Source of the DNA: Stemphylium vesicarium
Taxonomy: Eukaryota > Ascomycota > Dothideomycetes > Pleosporales > Pleosporaceae
Direction: 5' to 3'
Length of the DNA: 64,000 bases
Assembly: GCA_004380135.1 (NCBI GenBank)
Contig: QXCR01000006.1
Location: 737,697 to 801,696 of the forward strand
The first letter of the stretch is position 1; every line of letters starts with the position of its first letter. The translations under genes were made by a program, and so were the position numbers. The notes under the pieces were generated by a model. The model had not been told where the DNA came from. It saw nothing but the letters and a program-made list of their open reading frames with translations, and ran no database searches. Below, piece by piece: positions 27,001-37,540 of the stretch.

Positions 27001-28268
27001 CGGAATTTTCCTACGAACTGAGTGGAAAAAGGACATTCAATGATATTCAGCAAGCATGGCACGCGTTGGTCACTGCAAATCCAACCCTTCGGACATGCTT
27101 TGCTTTAGCGGACGAACATCGGACGCCATACGTTCAAATAGTGCTGAAAGAGGTGGAAGGCACAATCCTGAATGTCACAGGGGTCGAAGGAGATGCGCTA
27201 TACAGTTGCATGTCATCCGTTACATCTTCGCAGCCATGGGCCAAACTTCTCGTCTCGCGAACTGGGGAAAGCTGGAACCTGAGGCTCAAGATTCACCACG
27301 CACTATATGACGGCGTCAGCTTACCTCTACTGATGCTGCAGCTTCAGGATAGCTGCAACGGCGTCGCAATCCTTCCGTCAGATGCTACGATGAGCAAGCT
27401 CATCGCGACAGGTCTTTCTGCCTCAGCGGTGGAGCAGCGCAGGACCTTTTGGACGAACCATCTGCGGAATACAACAACAATATCCTTCCCAGAGCCAGTC
27501 TCTACTTCCACCAAGAAGACCGAGATATTTAGGCCATCGCTACTACCAACAGCAGGTTTGGAGACCATTGCTCGTCGGAACGGTGTATCGACGCAGGCAA
27601 TTTTGCTTGCCGTATATGCAAAGCTCTATGCAGGACTGAAAGCCAGCAAAAACAGTGAAGATGTGGTCCTTGGAATCTACCTCGCCAATCGTTCGCTACC
27701 CATCAAGGGTATCGCATCAGCAGCCATACCAACACTCAATCTCCTTCCACTGCGCGCTAAGGCGCCACTTCAACGCACTGCTCTAGATATCGCGGCGGAC
27801 ATGCAGCGCGATCTGCAAGATGTAAGCAAGCCAGCGAATGCGTCTACGAGCCTCTATGAGATCCACCAATGGACTGGGATCAAGGTCGACATGTTCATCA
27901 ACTTCCTGTCTCTCCCTGATCTTCAAGACGCTGAGGAGACTGTTTCCGACGAGAGCAATATTACGATCAAGCCGGTCTGGCAATGGAGCGACACCGTCAA
28001 CAGAGAGTCGATCATCGAGGATAGAAGCTCGGAGGTGTCAAGTGAGCTGGTGAACAAACGAGTCAATCAAGCATATCGTGTAAGTCACATCGGAACATTG
28101 TCGTGTTGGAATCCAATCCTAATGTACATGCAGCATGCGATTGATGTCGAAGCGACTATTCGCAATGGTGCCCTGGACGTGGGCGTCTTTGCACCAACCG
28201 AAATGTTAAGCCTCCAGAATGGCGAGCAGTTGGTGGAGGATCTCAGGAGAGAACTCGAAAGGCTATAA
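12010..28268 (+). CDS. NPS2: Ferrichrome/ferricrocin-type siderophore NRPS (NPS2/SidC lineage)
   Basis: Giant cytosolic synthetase, about 5,385 residues. Exons 12010-12672, 12720-28079 and 28134-28268. Intron 1 (47 bp) splits the first adenylation domain between RFLQFAAP and TFDVSIFEIF; intron 2 (54 bp) is in frame. Domain order with rough residues: A1 25-535, T1 566, C1 640-1060, A2 1065-1570, T2 1637, C2 1715-2130, A3 2145-2630, T3 2688, C3 2770-3190, A4 3200-3710, T4 3765, C4 3850-4300, T5 4317, C5 4398-4860, T6 4877, C6 4960-5385. All A domains keep YTSGSTG-like cores, and all T domains keep the DS serine (LDSL, LDSV, LDSI, MDSI). Condensation motifs read HHALYDG in C1, C2 and C6, AHALYDG in C5, FHGLYDG in C4 and FHALFDA in C3. 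There is no thioesterase, as expected for this family, where the terminal C domain cyclises. Start chosen at the ATG at 12010, whose protein opens MVHSNGVSQHLSIINERPS, like SidC N-termini. Confidence 0.93.
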
Positions 28269-28424
28269 AAGCACGTCCTAATGATTGTTTTTGAGGGTTG
28301 AACAGGAGTTGAGGTCAAGCGGTGTTCCGGATGACTGGCGCAGCTATTTGTACATTGCATTTCCTTACATATACGCGTTGTGATAGATTCCATTACTCTT
28401 CTACATACATACTCACCGTCTTTG

Positions 28425-29018
28425 TCACGTCCTTCGCAACCTCCCAAACACACCCATCAGCGCGCCCACCCTATTCACCCACAGAAACACGGTAATCCAC
28501 ACATTGCCCACCATGACCTCGTTGTACGCCCCAAAGTCCCAGAACACGTCTGGTCCCATGCCCGCGTAGTTTGCATACATGTGGCCCATATCGCCGCACG
28601 CCAGTATCAGCAGAAAGACGCGTGTGGTGTGTACATCGCGCGTGACAGCTGTGCAGAGAATGTTCAGAGCGGCTAAGACGAGGAATATGCTACCGAGCGT
28701 GTACGCGAGGAGGATGGCGGGGGCTGAGGCGGAGGACGGTGGGGAGAGCGGGAGTTGGCGCGTTATGAAGGTGGATGGGGAGGAGAAGGCTGCATGGGCG
28801 CCGAGGAGTTCGGAGACTGGTGAGGTTTTCTGGTTATCTTTCGTTCATGCATACGGTGGCATGTTCCGCAAGGTGCGGAGCGAGGTGGAGGTTTCTTCTG
28901 CGCCTGTGAAGGCGGTGGTGTCGTGGGATAGTTGTGTGAGGGATGGGATGGGCTTACTTGGCTCCAGGTAGGTAAACACCAGCGCTGGCCAGAACGGAAG
29001 GTTAGTGCCGAGCGCCAT
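28425..29018 (-). CDS. Small membrane protein, DUF7704-like
   Basis: Two exons, 29018-28958 and 28816-28425, joined across a 141-bp intron, give 150 residues. The splice yields a continuous LPFWPALVFTYLEPISELLG start that matches the opening pattern of fungal DUF7704 membrane proteins (about 140-160 residues). Later hydrophobic segments are APAILLAYTLGSIFLVLAAL, a segment around FLLILACGDMGHMYANYAG and NVWITVFLWVNRVGALMGVF, so about four membrane helices. Function of the family is unknown. Its 3' end faces the NRPS stop, 156 bp away. Alternative splicing at an internal AG would give a frameshifted product, so this model is preferred. Confidence 0.7.
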
Positions 29019-29399
29019 TGCGCAGACACCAAATTATAGAGGCGACGGCCGTCGCTTCGTGCCTGGAACGCCGGGTGGTGATATGAGTCAGACCATGGTG
29101 AGGCCTGAGGCGGCTGCTTGGCTAGCTGTCCTTCGATGCCGCGGCGCGTGTGGGCGAGGGCTCGGAATGGGCTCGGAAGGGTCCCGATCATCTTACAGCT
29201 CGCGTCGCGTCGCTTTGTACAAGAGCACGCGCGACCTGTTCAATAAGAAAAATTGCATGATTTGGCAATACAACGCGGCATGTAATAGTACCTGTCTTAT
29301 TGAATAGCGATCCAGTAGACTCGAAATCCGTAACATAAGCGACAACACCATATGTAGCAACATCCATTCCAACATCTATGCACTGCTCCCTCAACTGAA
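29019..29399. other. Intergenic: upstream of DUF7704-like gene, downstream of trehalase
   Basis: 381 bp containing the presumed promoter of the small membrane protein and the 3' UTR of the trehalase gene. No other feature was recognised. Confidence 0.6.
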
Positions 29400-32300
29400 T
29401 CAATTACCCTCTCTGACCAAACTCCATTCTGCAACCGTAGGTCCATCCGTAGCATCTTCGGCGAATTGGTTCCCTTTCACCCCAAGATGTGCATACCGGC
29501 CGCTCCACACACTCTCATCTAGCGTAACGTTCGTCTGGTTGCCAATGTATGTTTTAATCTCATACGCGGTGACCGGATCCCACGGTGCACTAATCTGCAC
29601 CTCATCTGAAATGACGCGCCTCACGTCTTCATTTGACTGCAAGGAGAAAGGCGGCAATGTGCGGTTGGAAAAGTAGACTTCGAACTGAGCGGGAGGCTGG
29701 TTCGCCCAGTCCATCACGATCTTGTGAATGGGGTAGAAGGCCGAGGTGCCCAAATCAACAGTAAGGTAACTGGTCGTGTTTGCAAGCTCTGGCTGCCATT
29801 TTGTACTCGCAGCACCGTCGATAGCTGCGATGGGGAACTGACCAGGCTTGTGGCCTTGAGGTGGCGGTAGAAGAGACTTGCATTGGAGAATATTTCCGCC
29901 AACGGTGAGGATTTCGCCCATGGGTCGGTTGCGGACTACTAGTGGCTCATTGCCTAGTTCATGTCTCGTAATGTTGCGGTTGCTGCGGGTGCCGACTGTG
30001 ACAGGAATGGGCTTATCAAAGTACGTTGTGTTTGCGGAAGGGAGAGTGTACTTTTCGCGTGGCAGGCGCGCGAGAGTGGTATGCGTGGAATTTGAAGTCG
30101 CGTTGATGCCGTGGCCCATCCAGTAGAAGGTACGGTAGTTCAAATGCTGTATCTGTGGTGGTAGTGAAGGGTCGATGTCCAGTCTGTCATAGTAGAGCCC
30201 CAGACCGAGGTAGCCGAAGATAGCGACGCGGTTCGTTCCACCCATGCCGGTCAAGAAAGGGAATGCAGGGTGTGTTCCTCCATTCTCTTCGACGTTGTCG
30301 ATCAGCTGCTCGGAATACTGGTACCAAGGTGCGCGAATATAGGGCGACGAGGAATAGAGGTCATATGTGAAGCTAGAGCAGCCAGACGGTGAGACCTCGT
30401 TCGCTACAACAGCGAAGGAAGAGTAGGTCATAGCAGGGCCATCAAGGGATTGCTTAGCGGCATAGTAATCCAGATTGGCCAAGCTGTATGGATTTGGGTA
30501 GTGAAGCAGATCGTCTACGAGGACCACGTCGGCCTGCTTGACAGCTACTGATCCATTCATACCAGTGTATTCCACAATGATACCAGCTTCGTCATTGACC
30601 GGGAGTCGCATCCCCGATGCTTTCTCTGCCCAGCTGGCGTTTGGGCTACGGCCGAACCACGTATTGAACTCGTTCGTCTCAAGAAAGTGTCTTTGCATAA
30701 GTGCAGTAGTAAATCCCACGTTGTTAACTTGGTTGGCATATTCGTCTGGGTCGGTAGCGTTCCATAGTTCCCAGGCACCGGATGTTGCGTTGAAGTCCAA
30801 AAGTTGGCCGAAGAAGTGCGCAATAGAATTTGATATCGGTAGCAAGATATCGTTGAAATACTGCTCGTCTCCAGTAATAATGAGGTGATTGTTGAAAGCC
30901 AAGCTGATGTCCCCGTTGAGATGGTATTCGTAGTCAAAGCAAGCCCCGGTACCCGTACAATTTCCAAATCGCGCACTTGTCCAAGGGTACACGGCACCTC
31001 CGGGAGTAAAACGACCTGTTTGATTCTTGCTCGAGGTAAATGCCATCTCAACATTTTGCTGGGCTTGCTCGAAATGATCCACACGATATTTGATGACGTT
31101 TTGCGCGTGCTGGGGATGCGACACTTGGATTCCTGGAGCCATCCATACATCACTATCCCAGAATATCATGCCGCCGTAAGAGTCGGAACCAAGGCCACCG
31201 ACAGGTATGCTATAGATATCGAGCTTGGTGTTGTTATCTGCAGCGGCTACAGCATTGGGTCCGACCATGTTGGAAAGAAGATAGAACGGGTTCGTGCGGG
31301 CCAGAATATGTAGCTCCTGCACATACGGGTCCTTGGGTAAGGAGCCGTTCGGCAAGACATAATCGTCCACAGCATCTGGTGCTAGGATAAATTCCCACTC
31401 CTCAATATGAGAATAGAGGAGCTTGTAGTATCCTTCTTCCGCGCCTGATAGCGAGGCGTTTTGCGCTACAGCCTGGGGGTCTGGGAAGGCATCAGTCGAT
31501 GCGACCCCAATGAATTTGTTCAGTTCAGTCGGGCGAAACGCGGTCAATTCAACTGCGACAGATTGCGCAATAGTTGACCCGTTGCCACCACCAAAGACAT
31601 GTTCTCCAACCTCGCTACGGGTGCCGAGGTCTACCCAACTGCTGGCGCCGAGAGTAGAATATACGTATGCTGTGACGTCCGTGATGTTCCCTGGGCTGAC
31701 AGCGGACCATATGGTAGGTGTATCTTGTTCAAACTTCTTGTCGACAAAATTCGAACGTACGGCACAATCTCCATCCAGGACATCGTATACGGTTACATTC
31801 ACGTCACGAGTCGAAGTGAGTCGTAGCCTGACCGCCGCCTTGCTAACGTGAAGCTTGTGAACGAAAAGCTGGTAGTCAACGTCGATAGTCCCGTCTCCTG
31901 AACCACCGGGCTTCCAATTGTATCGCCAATTCGCAATTCCAGCTTTTACATCCAGACTTGAGACGAAGTCCGAGATGTGTTCGGGATTCACAGATGCGTT
32001 CAAGAACTCGCCGTTCGCCTCCACGACCAGGCCGCTTGAATGTGGTATACCAGCGATGAAGCTTTCCCATCCATACTGATACAGCCAGGGGTAATTGGTA
32101 CCATTGGTTCGCGGCTGACTATTCCAAAATCCGGCGATAGTCGAGAAAGCCTGTCGTCGGCTGAAAAGTGGCCATCCGCTTATGACATCGCCGTCAACCG
32201 GTTCGTCGACTTCAAAAAACGGCCCAGCGGCTGCGACATTGATGCCAAAATAACCATTCGCGAGCGTCAAACGTGACTGATAGTGCCCTTGATCCAGGAC

Positions 32301-32438
32301 ATGTGTTGAGATTACCCAGTTGTCGTTATCCCATGTTACATCCTTGAACGTATCCTGCTCACTGCTGGAAGAGCTCGATGCCAAGTGTGTCGATGCTAAG
32401 AATGCGACTGTGACCCTGAGGAAGCTAGTCGAGAGCAT
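29400..32438 (-). CDS. ATH1: Secreted acid trehalase, glycoside hydrolase family 65
   Basis: Hydrolyses alpha,alpha-trehalose to glucose in the vacuole, cell wall or outside the cell. Single exon, 1,012 residues, close to the family length. A hydrophobic leader (residues 1-22, LRVTVAFLASTHLASS) and many N-glycosylation sequons fit secretion. The N-terminal beta-sandwich domain is followed by the catalytic barrel, with GGMIFWDSDVWM near residue 420 and DPDEYANQVNNV near 565, which holds the probable general-acid glutamate. The C-terminal 150 residues resemble a carbohydrate-binding beta-sandwich (AAIDGAASTKWQPE, YLTVDLG). There is no intron and no frame damage. The start ATG at 32438 directly precedes the leader. 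Confidence 0.93.
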   Translation of the reverse strand: MLSTSFLRVTVAFLASTHLASSSSSSEQDTFKDVTWDNDNWVISTHVLDQGHYQSRLTLANGYFGINVAAAGPFFEVDEPVDGDVISGWPLFSRRQAFSTIAGFWNSQPRTNGTNYPWLYQYGWESFIAGIPHSSGLVVEANGEFLNASVNPEHISDFVSSLDVKAGIANWRYNWKPGGSGDGTIDVDYQLFVHKLHVSKAAVRLRLTSTRDVNVTVYDVLDGDCAVRSNFVDKKFEQDTPTIWSAVSPGNITDVTAYVYSTLGASSWVDLGTRSEVGEHVFGGGNGSTIAQSVAVELTAFRPTELNKFIGVASTDAFPDPQAVAQNASLSGAEEGYYKLLYSHIEEWEFILAPDAVDDYVLPNGSLPKDPYVQELHILARTNPFYLLSNMVGPNAVAAADNNTKLDIYSIPVGGLGSDSYGGMIFWDSDVWMAPGIQVSHPQHAQNVIKYRVDHFEQAQQNVEMAFTSSKNQTGRFTPGGAVYPWTSARFGNCTGTGACFDYEYHLNGDISLAFNNHLIITGDEQYFNDILLPISNSIAHFFGQLLDFNATSGAWELWNATDPDEYANQVNNVGFTTALMQRHFLETNEFNTWFGRSPNASWAEKASGMRLPVNDEAGIIVEYTGMNGSVAVKQADVVLVDDLLHYPNPYSLANLDYYAAKQSLDGPAMTYSSFAVVANEVSPSGCSSFTYDLYSSSPYIRAPWYQYSEQLIDNVEENGGTHPAFPFLTGMGGTNRVAIFGYLGLGLYYDRLDIDPSLPPQIQHLNYRTFYWMGHGINATSNSTHTTLARLPREKYTLPSANTTYFDKPIPVTVGTRSNRNITRHELGNEPLVVRNRPMGEILTVGGNILQCKSLLPPPQGHKPGQFPIAAIDGAASTKWQPELANTTSYLTVDLGTSAFYPIHKIVMDWANQPPAQFEVYFSNRTLPPFSLQSNEDVRRVISDEVQISAPWDPVTAYEIKTYIGNQTNVTLDESVWSGRYAHLGVKGNQFAEDATDGPTVAEWSLVREGN

Positions 32439-33132
32439 GTCTTGGGCGATCGAAAAGGAAATAGAGTTCGAGGCAGCATCAAAAACGTGCCCCGCCTGCT
32501 GGCCTTAAAGCAAGGTACAAAGCCATGCCGATCATTCACATGGCTGACCAGTGACGCCCACGAGGTGTCACTCGCTCGCTTTCTTTACCTTTTCCTACAC
32601 CGCTAAGCATGGGCTGGTCTACCCGATAGCTTGTCATGCGCGCCTTTCGCGGGCCTGCTTATGTCCTCACGCCGCCGGTAAGCTTTTTTCTAGTGGGGAT
32701 TTGCACTCGCCCATAGCCGCTCTGTTTCTGAAAAAGCAGCCTAAGAAGGTAAGCTGGACGAGACTGAATTCAAAATCTGTTTGCGGAGCTACGGACAGCT
32801 GAAAGGCTAAAGACGCGTCGGTGGCGGGTACGGCAGGCGATGGGATGTTTTGTGATCGTGCGTTGCTGACGTCATTCTGCCGTCGTGCTCCGTACCACTA
32901 TTTTTGTCGTCTCATCATTCATCGGGGGGGTTGGCTGGCAGCAAATACACGACACATACATTTCTCTAAGGTCATCACGCTACTGCAAGCTGTTTAAACG
33001 CTACCACCCGTCTTGGGGTATCGCAGTCCTGACAGTCATGCGATCCCAAAATTCCGGTCCCACGCTCGCGCGAGAAAATAAGCATGCGATTGGGGCACCT
33101 AACAACGGGTTACCCCAGCTCTCCCCACTGCC
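32439..33132. promoter_or_regulatory. Divergent intergenic region between trehalase and HET gene
   Basis: 694 bp between two outward-reading genes, so it should hold both promoters. Short frames show no protein family. No distinctive operator was identified. Confidence 0.6.
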
Positions 33133-35350
33133 ATGGCTCATCGAATCGTTTCAGAGATCGCCAGAGTCTTCACGAGGAACAGAAAAGATCTGTATACGCC
33201 ACTCAGTGCCGGCTCGAAGACCATTCGCCTGTTGCGCCTCCTGCCTGGGGCTTGGCAGGAAGGTATCCGTGCACAGCTCCTGGAGTACTCACTAGCCGAA
33301 GCCCGAGAGCAGTACATCACTATCTCTTACACCTGGGGTGACGCAGGCGTGATTCCTCATGTCCCAATCGAGTGCAACGGCATAGTCGTGTATATTTCCG
33401 AGAATCTATTCACCGCCTTCCGCGCACTTAGGCGACAGGACCATTGGATATTGCTCTGGGCGGATGCCCTCTGCATCAACCAAGCCGACACATTGGAACG
33501 TACGAGCCAGGTTGGCTTGATGGGTGAGATATACAGTAGTAGCAGAGAAACTGTGATATGGCTGGGCGAGCCAGCGACCCACGACAATACTGCTTCTGGC
33601 CCTCTGAACAGCAACGCTCCCAGTCACAACCTCTCCCAGTCACAGACAACCTGGACGGGTGATTCGAGCGATCGTCGCCGACTCGATGCATACTTGGCTG
33701 ATCTTGCGCTTTCACATATTGCTGAATCCCAAGTCGTGGCTACTGCCAACAATGGTCCTGACATATATGGAGCCTTCTGCCTGATATACGGCTTTGCAGA
33801 GAATACTTTTAATCCTGTCCTCGAAGCTTTGGATCGCGAAAGAGTTTTCGCGTTACAAAACCATAGGATCTCCAGCAGCTGGTGTGGTTTGGTGCTTGCG
33901 AAAGCCCATGTCCGCGGTTCCAGGTCTTCCAGAGTATGGGAGGGCCTAGCGAAGTTGATGAGCAGACCTTGGGTTCGTCTTAATCTTCAGCACACCTAAT
34001 TGCGCAGCCTAACAACAACAGTGGCAACGAGTTTGGATTGTACAGGAAACTGTGTTGTCCAGGAAAGCTACGATTCGCTATGGTGCATTTTCGGCGCCAT
34101 GGTCAATGTTTGCCAGGGCCGCTGCCAATTATGTCCAACAGCGACATATGTTATGCCTGGACTTAGCTGGTACCCTTCAGGGACAAGATATCTTAGATCA
34201 ATTCAGCAACTTCGTGCTGCGCATCGAAGATACCAGGCTTCATTACCATGCCCGCTCAGGCAGTGCGACAACCTTGCAGCTCCTCTGGAAGTTCAGACCT
34301 TTACAGGCGACGGACAAGCGGGATAAGGTTTTCGCACTCCTTGGATTGACCACCAATTGGCAAGGTCTACCACCATTACTGCCCGACTACAAATGCAGCA
34401 CTGCGATAACCTTCACCAATATGACAATCAATAACATACGGCGGGCGGTATCCTTGTCAGTTCTTGCAGGGGATCTCGAGGACGTACTCAACCGCAAACG
34501 AGAGAGTGCTATACCTTCCTGGGTCATGGACTGGTCACTCCCATGTCTCCCTACAGAGGTTGAAAGAGTGAGCGCCTTACGCATGTATCATGCTGCCAAA
34601 GGGCAACAAGGAACCTTACGCTACAACTCGATAAGTCAGCTTCTCGAAGTCGAAGGAGTCTGCATTGGCAGTATAACAACAGTAGGCGAGGTTAGTCGGC
34701 ACTCTCAAATCAGTGATACACGCGCCGCTATACGAGCGTGGAGCCTGCTCTTCAAATCGCTTGATCAAGTAAGCCACATGTACCCCACCGGAGGAGCCTA
34801 CGAATACGCATTTTGGCGGACACTCATTGGAGACACAATGTATGACGGCGCAGCTCCAGGCACCCGTGCTATACAAAATTCCTACCGTCGCGCAAAAGCA
34901 GAAGATCACGATGCCTACAGGGCATGGGATATGTGGTCTCGCTGCATAGCTCGCGATACATTCAGTCGTACGGCGTCATTTAGCCAACGAGATCTCGATG
35001 AAGGCATCTCTGCCATTCATCATACCCTCAAGACTCTAACGGCTTCTCGGCGTTTCTTCATAACCAGCTCTGGCCATATGGGTATGGGTCCAAAGACAAC
35101 AACCGAGGGCGACAAAGTCTACGTCTTCAACAGTAGCAACGTTCCTTTCATGGTTCGGAAAGACCGAACCGTACTCGTTGACGACGATAGTTGGACCATC
35201 CTCCTTGGTGAGGAAGGTAGCAAAAACCATGCGGCGAAACGACTGGAGACCTCTTTCTCGTTGGTCGGCGACTGTTCCATTCAAGGTGCGATGGATGGCG
35301 AGGTTTTTTCGCGCGACGATGTCAAGTGTGAAAGGCTTTATCTCGCATAG
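33133..35350 (+). CDS. HET-domain (heterokaryon incompatibility) protein
   Basis: Exons 33133-33972 and 34022-35350 give 722 residues; the 49-bp intron joins SRPW to WQRVWIVQETVLSRK, restoring the strongly conserved end of the HET domain. Earlier HET blocks are YITISYTWGD (about residue 60), LWADALCINQADTLER (about 109) and ETVIWLGEP. The C-terminal half, with VFALLGLTTNW, is the usual variable region. HET proteins mediate non-self recognition and regulated cell death in filamentous fungi; the partner is not predictable here. The intron donor is GTTCGT, weak but supported by the protein continuity. A decayed HET copy lies 2 kb downstream. Confidence 0.88.
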
Positions 35351-35612
35351 TTCCTGTACATGGGACTCATCCGTTACCGTTGTGTTCGATTGATTACGAT
35401 AGGCACACTGAAAGATAGGTAGAGTTAGAAAAGGTCCATTTTGGATTATGATAAAGTAAGTACACATGTACAAGAATAGAAGTGACTCCCTGCTCACTAG
35501 ACACCCGATCTTAGGGTCATTTCACTGCTCTCCAGACCTCCGAACTAAAGAGCAAGCGTAGTGCGAATGAGCCCCAGGCGACAACACGGATCCTGGAATG
35601 ACAATGTCTCGT

Positions 35613-36574
35613 CTACCAGTTGCGCTCGGCCTTCAACTTCCTCCACCAGTCCCGCAGCATCCAAGCGTCAAACTCAGTGATTTCCATTGCGCTACCAGCC
35701 ATCATGATGAAGCTCTTCTGGCCCTCGGGTACCCAGTCGTAGAAGTCTGACGAAACGTTAGTAAGGTTCATTGTTACATTGAATAGATTCCAATACCTAG
35801 CAGACCGAAGCCATGGCCCATCTCGTGAAGCAGGATGTGGATGTTCTCCTGCTCGATATTGTCCAAGAAGTAATCCGGGCCAATCTCCTCACCCCAATTA
35901 TATCCATAGCCGCCCATCTGACCCTCGAGGCTGTCATCAAGCCAGAGGCTGATGTCGTAGCGACTGGCCTTGCCGCCAGGGCATTGGCTCATGTCGCCGT
36001 CGAGATGGTTGGCGCGGTAGCAGCCAGGGTCGCACTGCGGCACGCCATCGGCGTCTGCCGTGGTGTAGACGTCAATGTCCGAGGTGTCGCCCTCAAGCTG
36101 GCTCTTGTCCTTGACCGCATAGCCAACGACGTTGACATTGAGCTCAGTGAGAGGGAAACCGTCATATCCAACGAGAATATCGAACCACTGCTGCATCGAG
36201 CGCTGCAGGGCCTTGACGGTGGAAGCGCGCGCATCCGCAGTGCTCTTCTCGTCGTTGTTCCAGCGAACGCAGTAGTTAATGCTACCGTTGTTGGCCATGA
36301 ACTGGTCGATGATCCAGTTCTTGTCCTGGAGGCCCTGTGGGTTCTCCTTCATAGTCTGTTTCCAGACCTGGTCCAGACCAGTGACCATGCTAGACGGAGG
36401 GTTCCATGAGGTCGCCTTAGGGATCTCAGCACGAGAGACGAGATCGTCGGTGCGAGCGAAGACGCTGCGCTCCTCGAGGGAGCAGAAACGGCGGTCGATG
36501 TGCTTGATGTGCGGGTGTGCCAGCGCACCCAGACCAAAGGCCGAAGCAGTGAGAATGGAGGTAAACTTCACCAT
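35613..36574 (-). CDS. Secreted HExxH zinc metalloprotease-like protein
   Basis: Exons 36574-35797 and 35746-35613, 303 residues. A signal peptide (SILTASAFGLGALAHP) is followed by a short prosegment. The motif LLHEMGHGFGLLDFYDW, completed only after splicing the 50-bp intron, carries the HExxH zinc site; where metzincins have a third histidine this protein has an Asp-rich LLDFYDW. Several cysteines (QCDPGCY) suggest disulphides. Similar fungal secreted proteins are often labelled cellulose-binding family II, although the zinc motif argues for a peptidase. The 3' end converges on the HET gene. Catalytic activity is inferred only. Confidence 0.75.
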
Positions 36575-37540
36575 ATTGAAGCGAATATAAACGAGGGGAA
36601 AGGAAGGTAAAAAGAGTGACGGAAAAACTAATGCGTGGACCGATATCCTGGCATCCGGAGACTTACAACTGGAACATCTCCCTACTTATACCCTCATGTC
36701 ATTGCAACTGTTGTACGATCGCATCGCTTCTATTAGGCGTGCGTACTTTGTAGCATTAAGCAGGGAGCCGAGCAGTGGAGACCGCAATAACGGAGATTAT
36801 CACTAAGGCGAGACAGTTCGAATCCTATATTTCGTAATGCGATTCTAGATTTGGGGCAGGACTATGACTCGTATCACGTGGGTGTATGTTTCAGCGAAAT
36901 GTTTGGCGCTGAAGTGGGCAAGGGAGGGCGCGTGCAGAGGTTGGTGTTTGATCGCCAACGGGGATGAGAAAGATGGGTATTTCTCCGTTACGCATTACAT
37001 TCTATAGCATGTTTGTTGTACGAAAGTACTTGTACGTACCTGGTGGGTTTGATAGTATTATTGACGGCGATGCAACTTTTTGCAAGAAGGTGGGGATAGG
37101 GGGTTGTTGGTTTTCCAGCTGAGAGAGGTTAGCATAGCCCCACCGTCCTCTCCCTGCTTTGGCGAGATGGACCACTTTGGTCCCTCATCGGCTCAGCCTG
37201 ATGCGCCACCTCAGTGATGAAGGGTAGAGCAGCCAATAGCTAGATAGAAGGTAGCGTCATGCGTGCAGCCTCGCACGGTCTACCTGTCGACCTTATTTTC
37301 AGAGAGCTATACAGCCTTTCTGACCTCTACATTCATCTTCATCGCAGTTTTTGTATGCAAATCTTATGCCTTCCCGATCGTCCAATCGAATCTACTGTAT
37401 CATTAAACACGTAAAGAAGGCAATCGTTCTCAGCCTGATCATCACAATTTCACCCGGAGACCAAAGCCGCTATTCCTGAGAGTCTTCGAGTCATGCAACA
37501 ACCGCGGTGCGATACTTCAACTACAGCAGAGGACCCGTAG
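36575..37540. other. Intergenic: upstream of the metalloprotease-like gene
   Basis: About 1 kb of non-coding sequence. It includes the metalloprotease promoter. A tRNA B-box-like string at 36816-36825 does not fold into a tRNA. Nothing else was recognised. Confidence 0.6.

Noticed and set aside
35813..36409. 198-codon plus-strand open frame
   Set aside because: It is antisense to the metalloprotease-like gene, which has a signal peptide, zinc motif and a consistent intron.
36816..36825. GTTCGAATCC string resembling a tRNA B box
   Set aside because: The flanking bases do not form a T stem (GACAG against CCTAT), and no acceptor or anticodon stem fits upstream.
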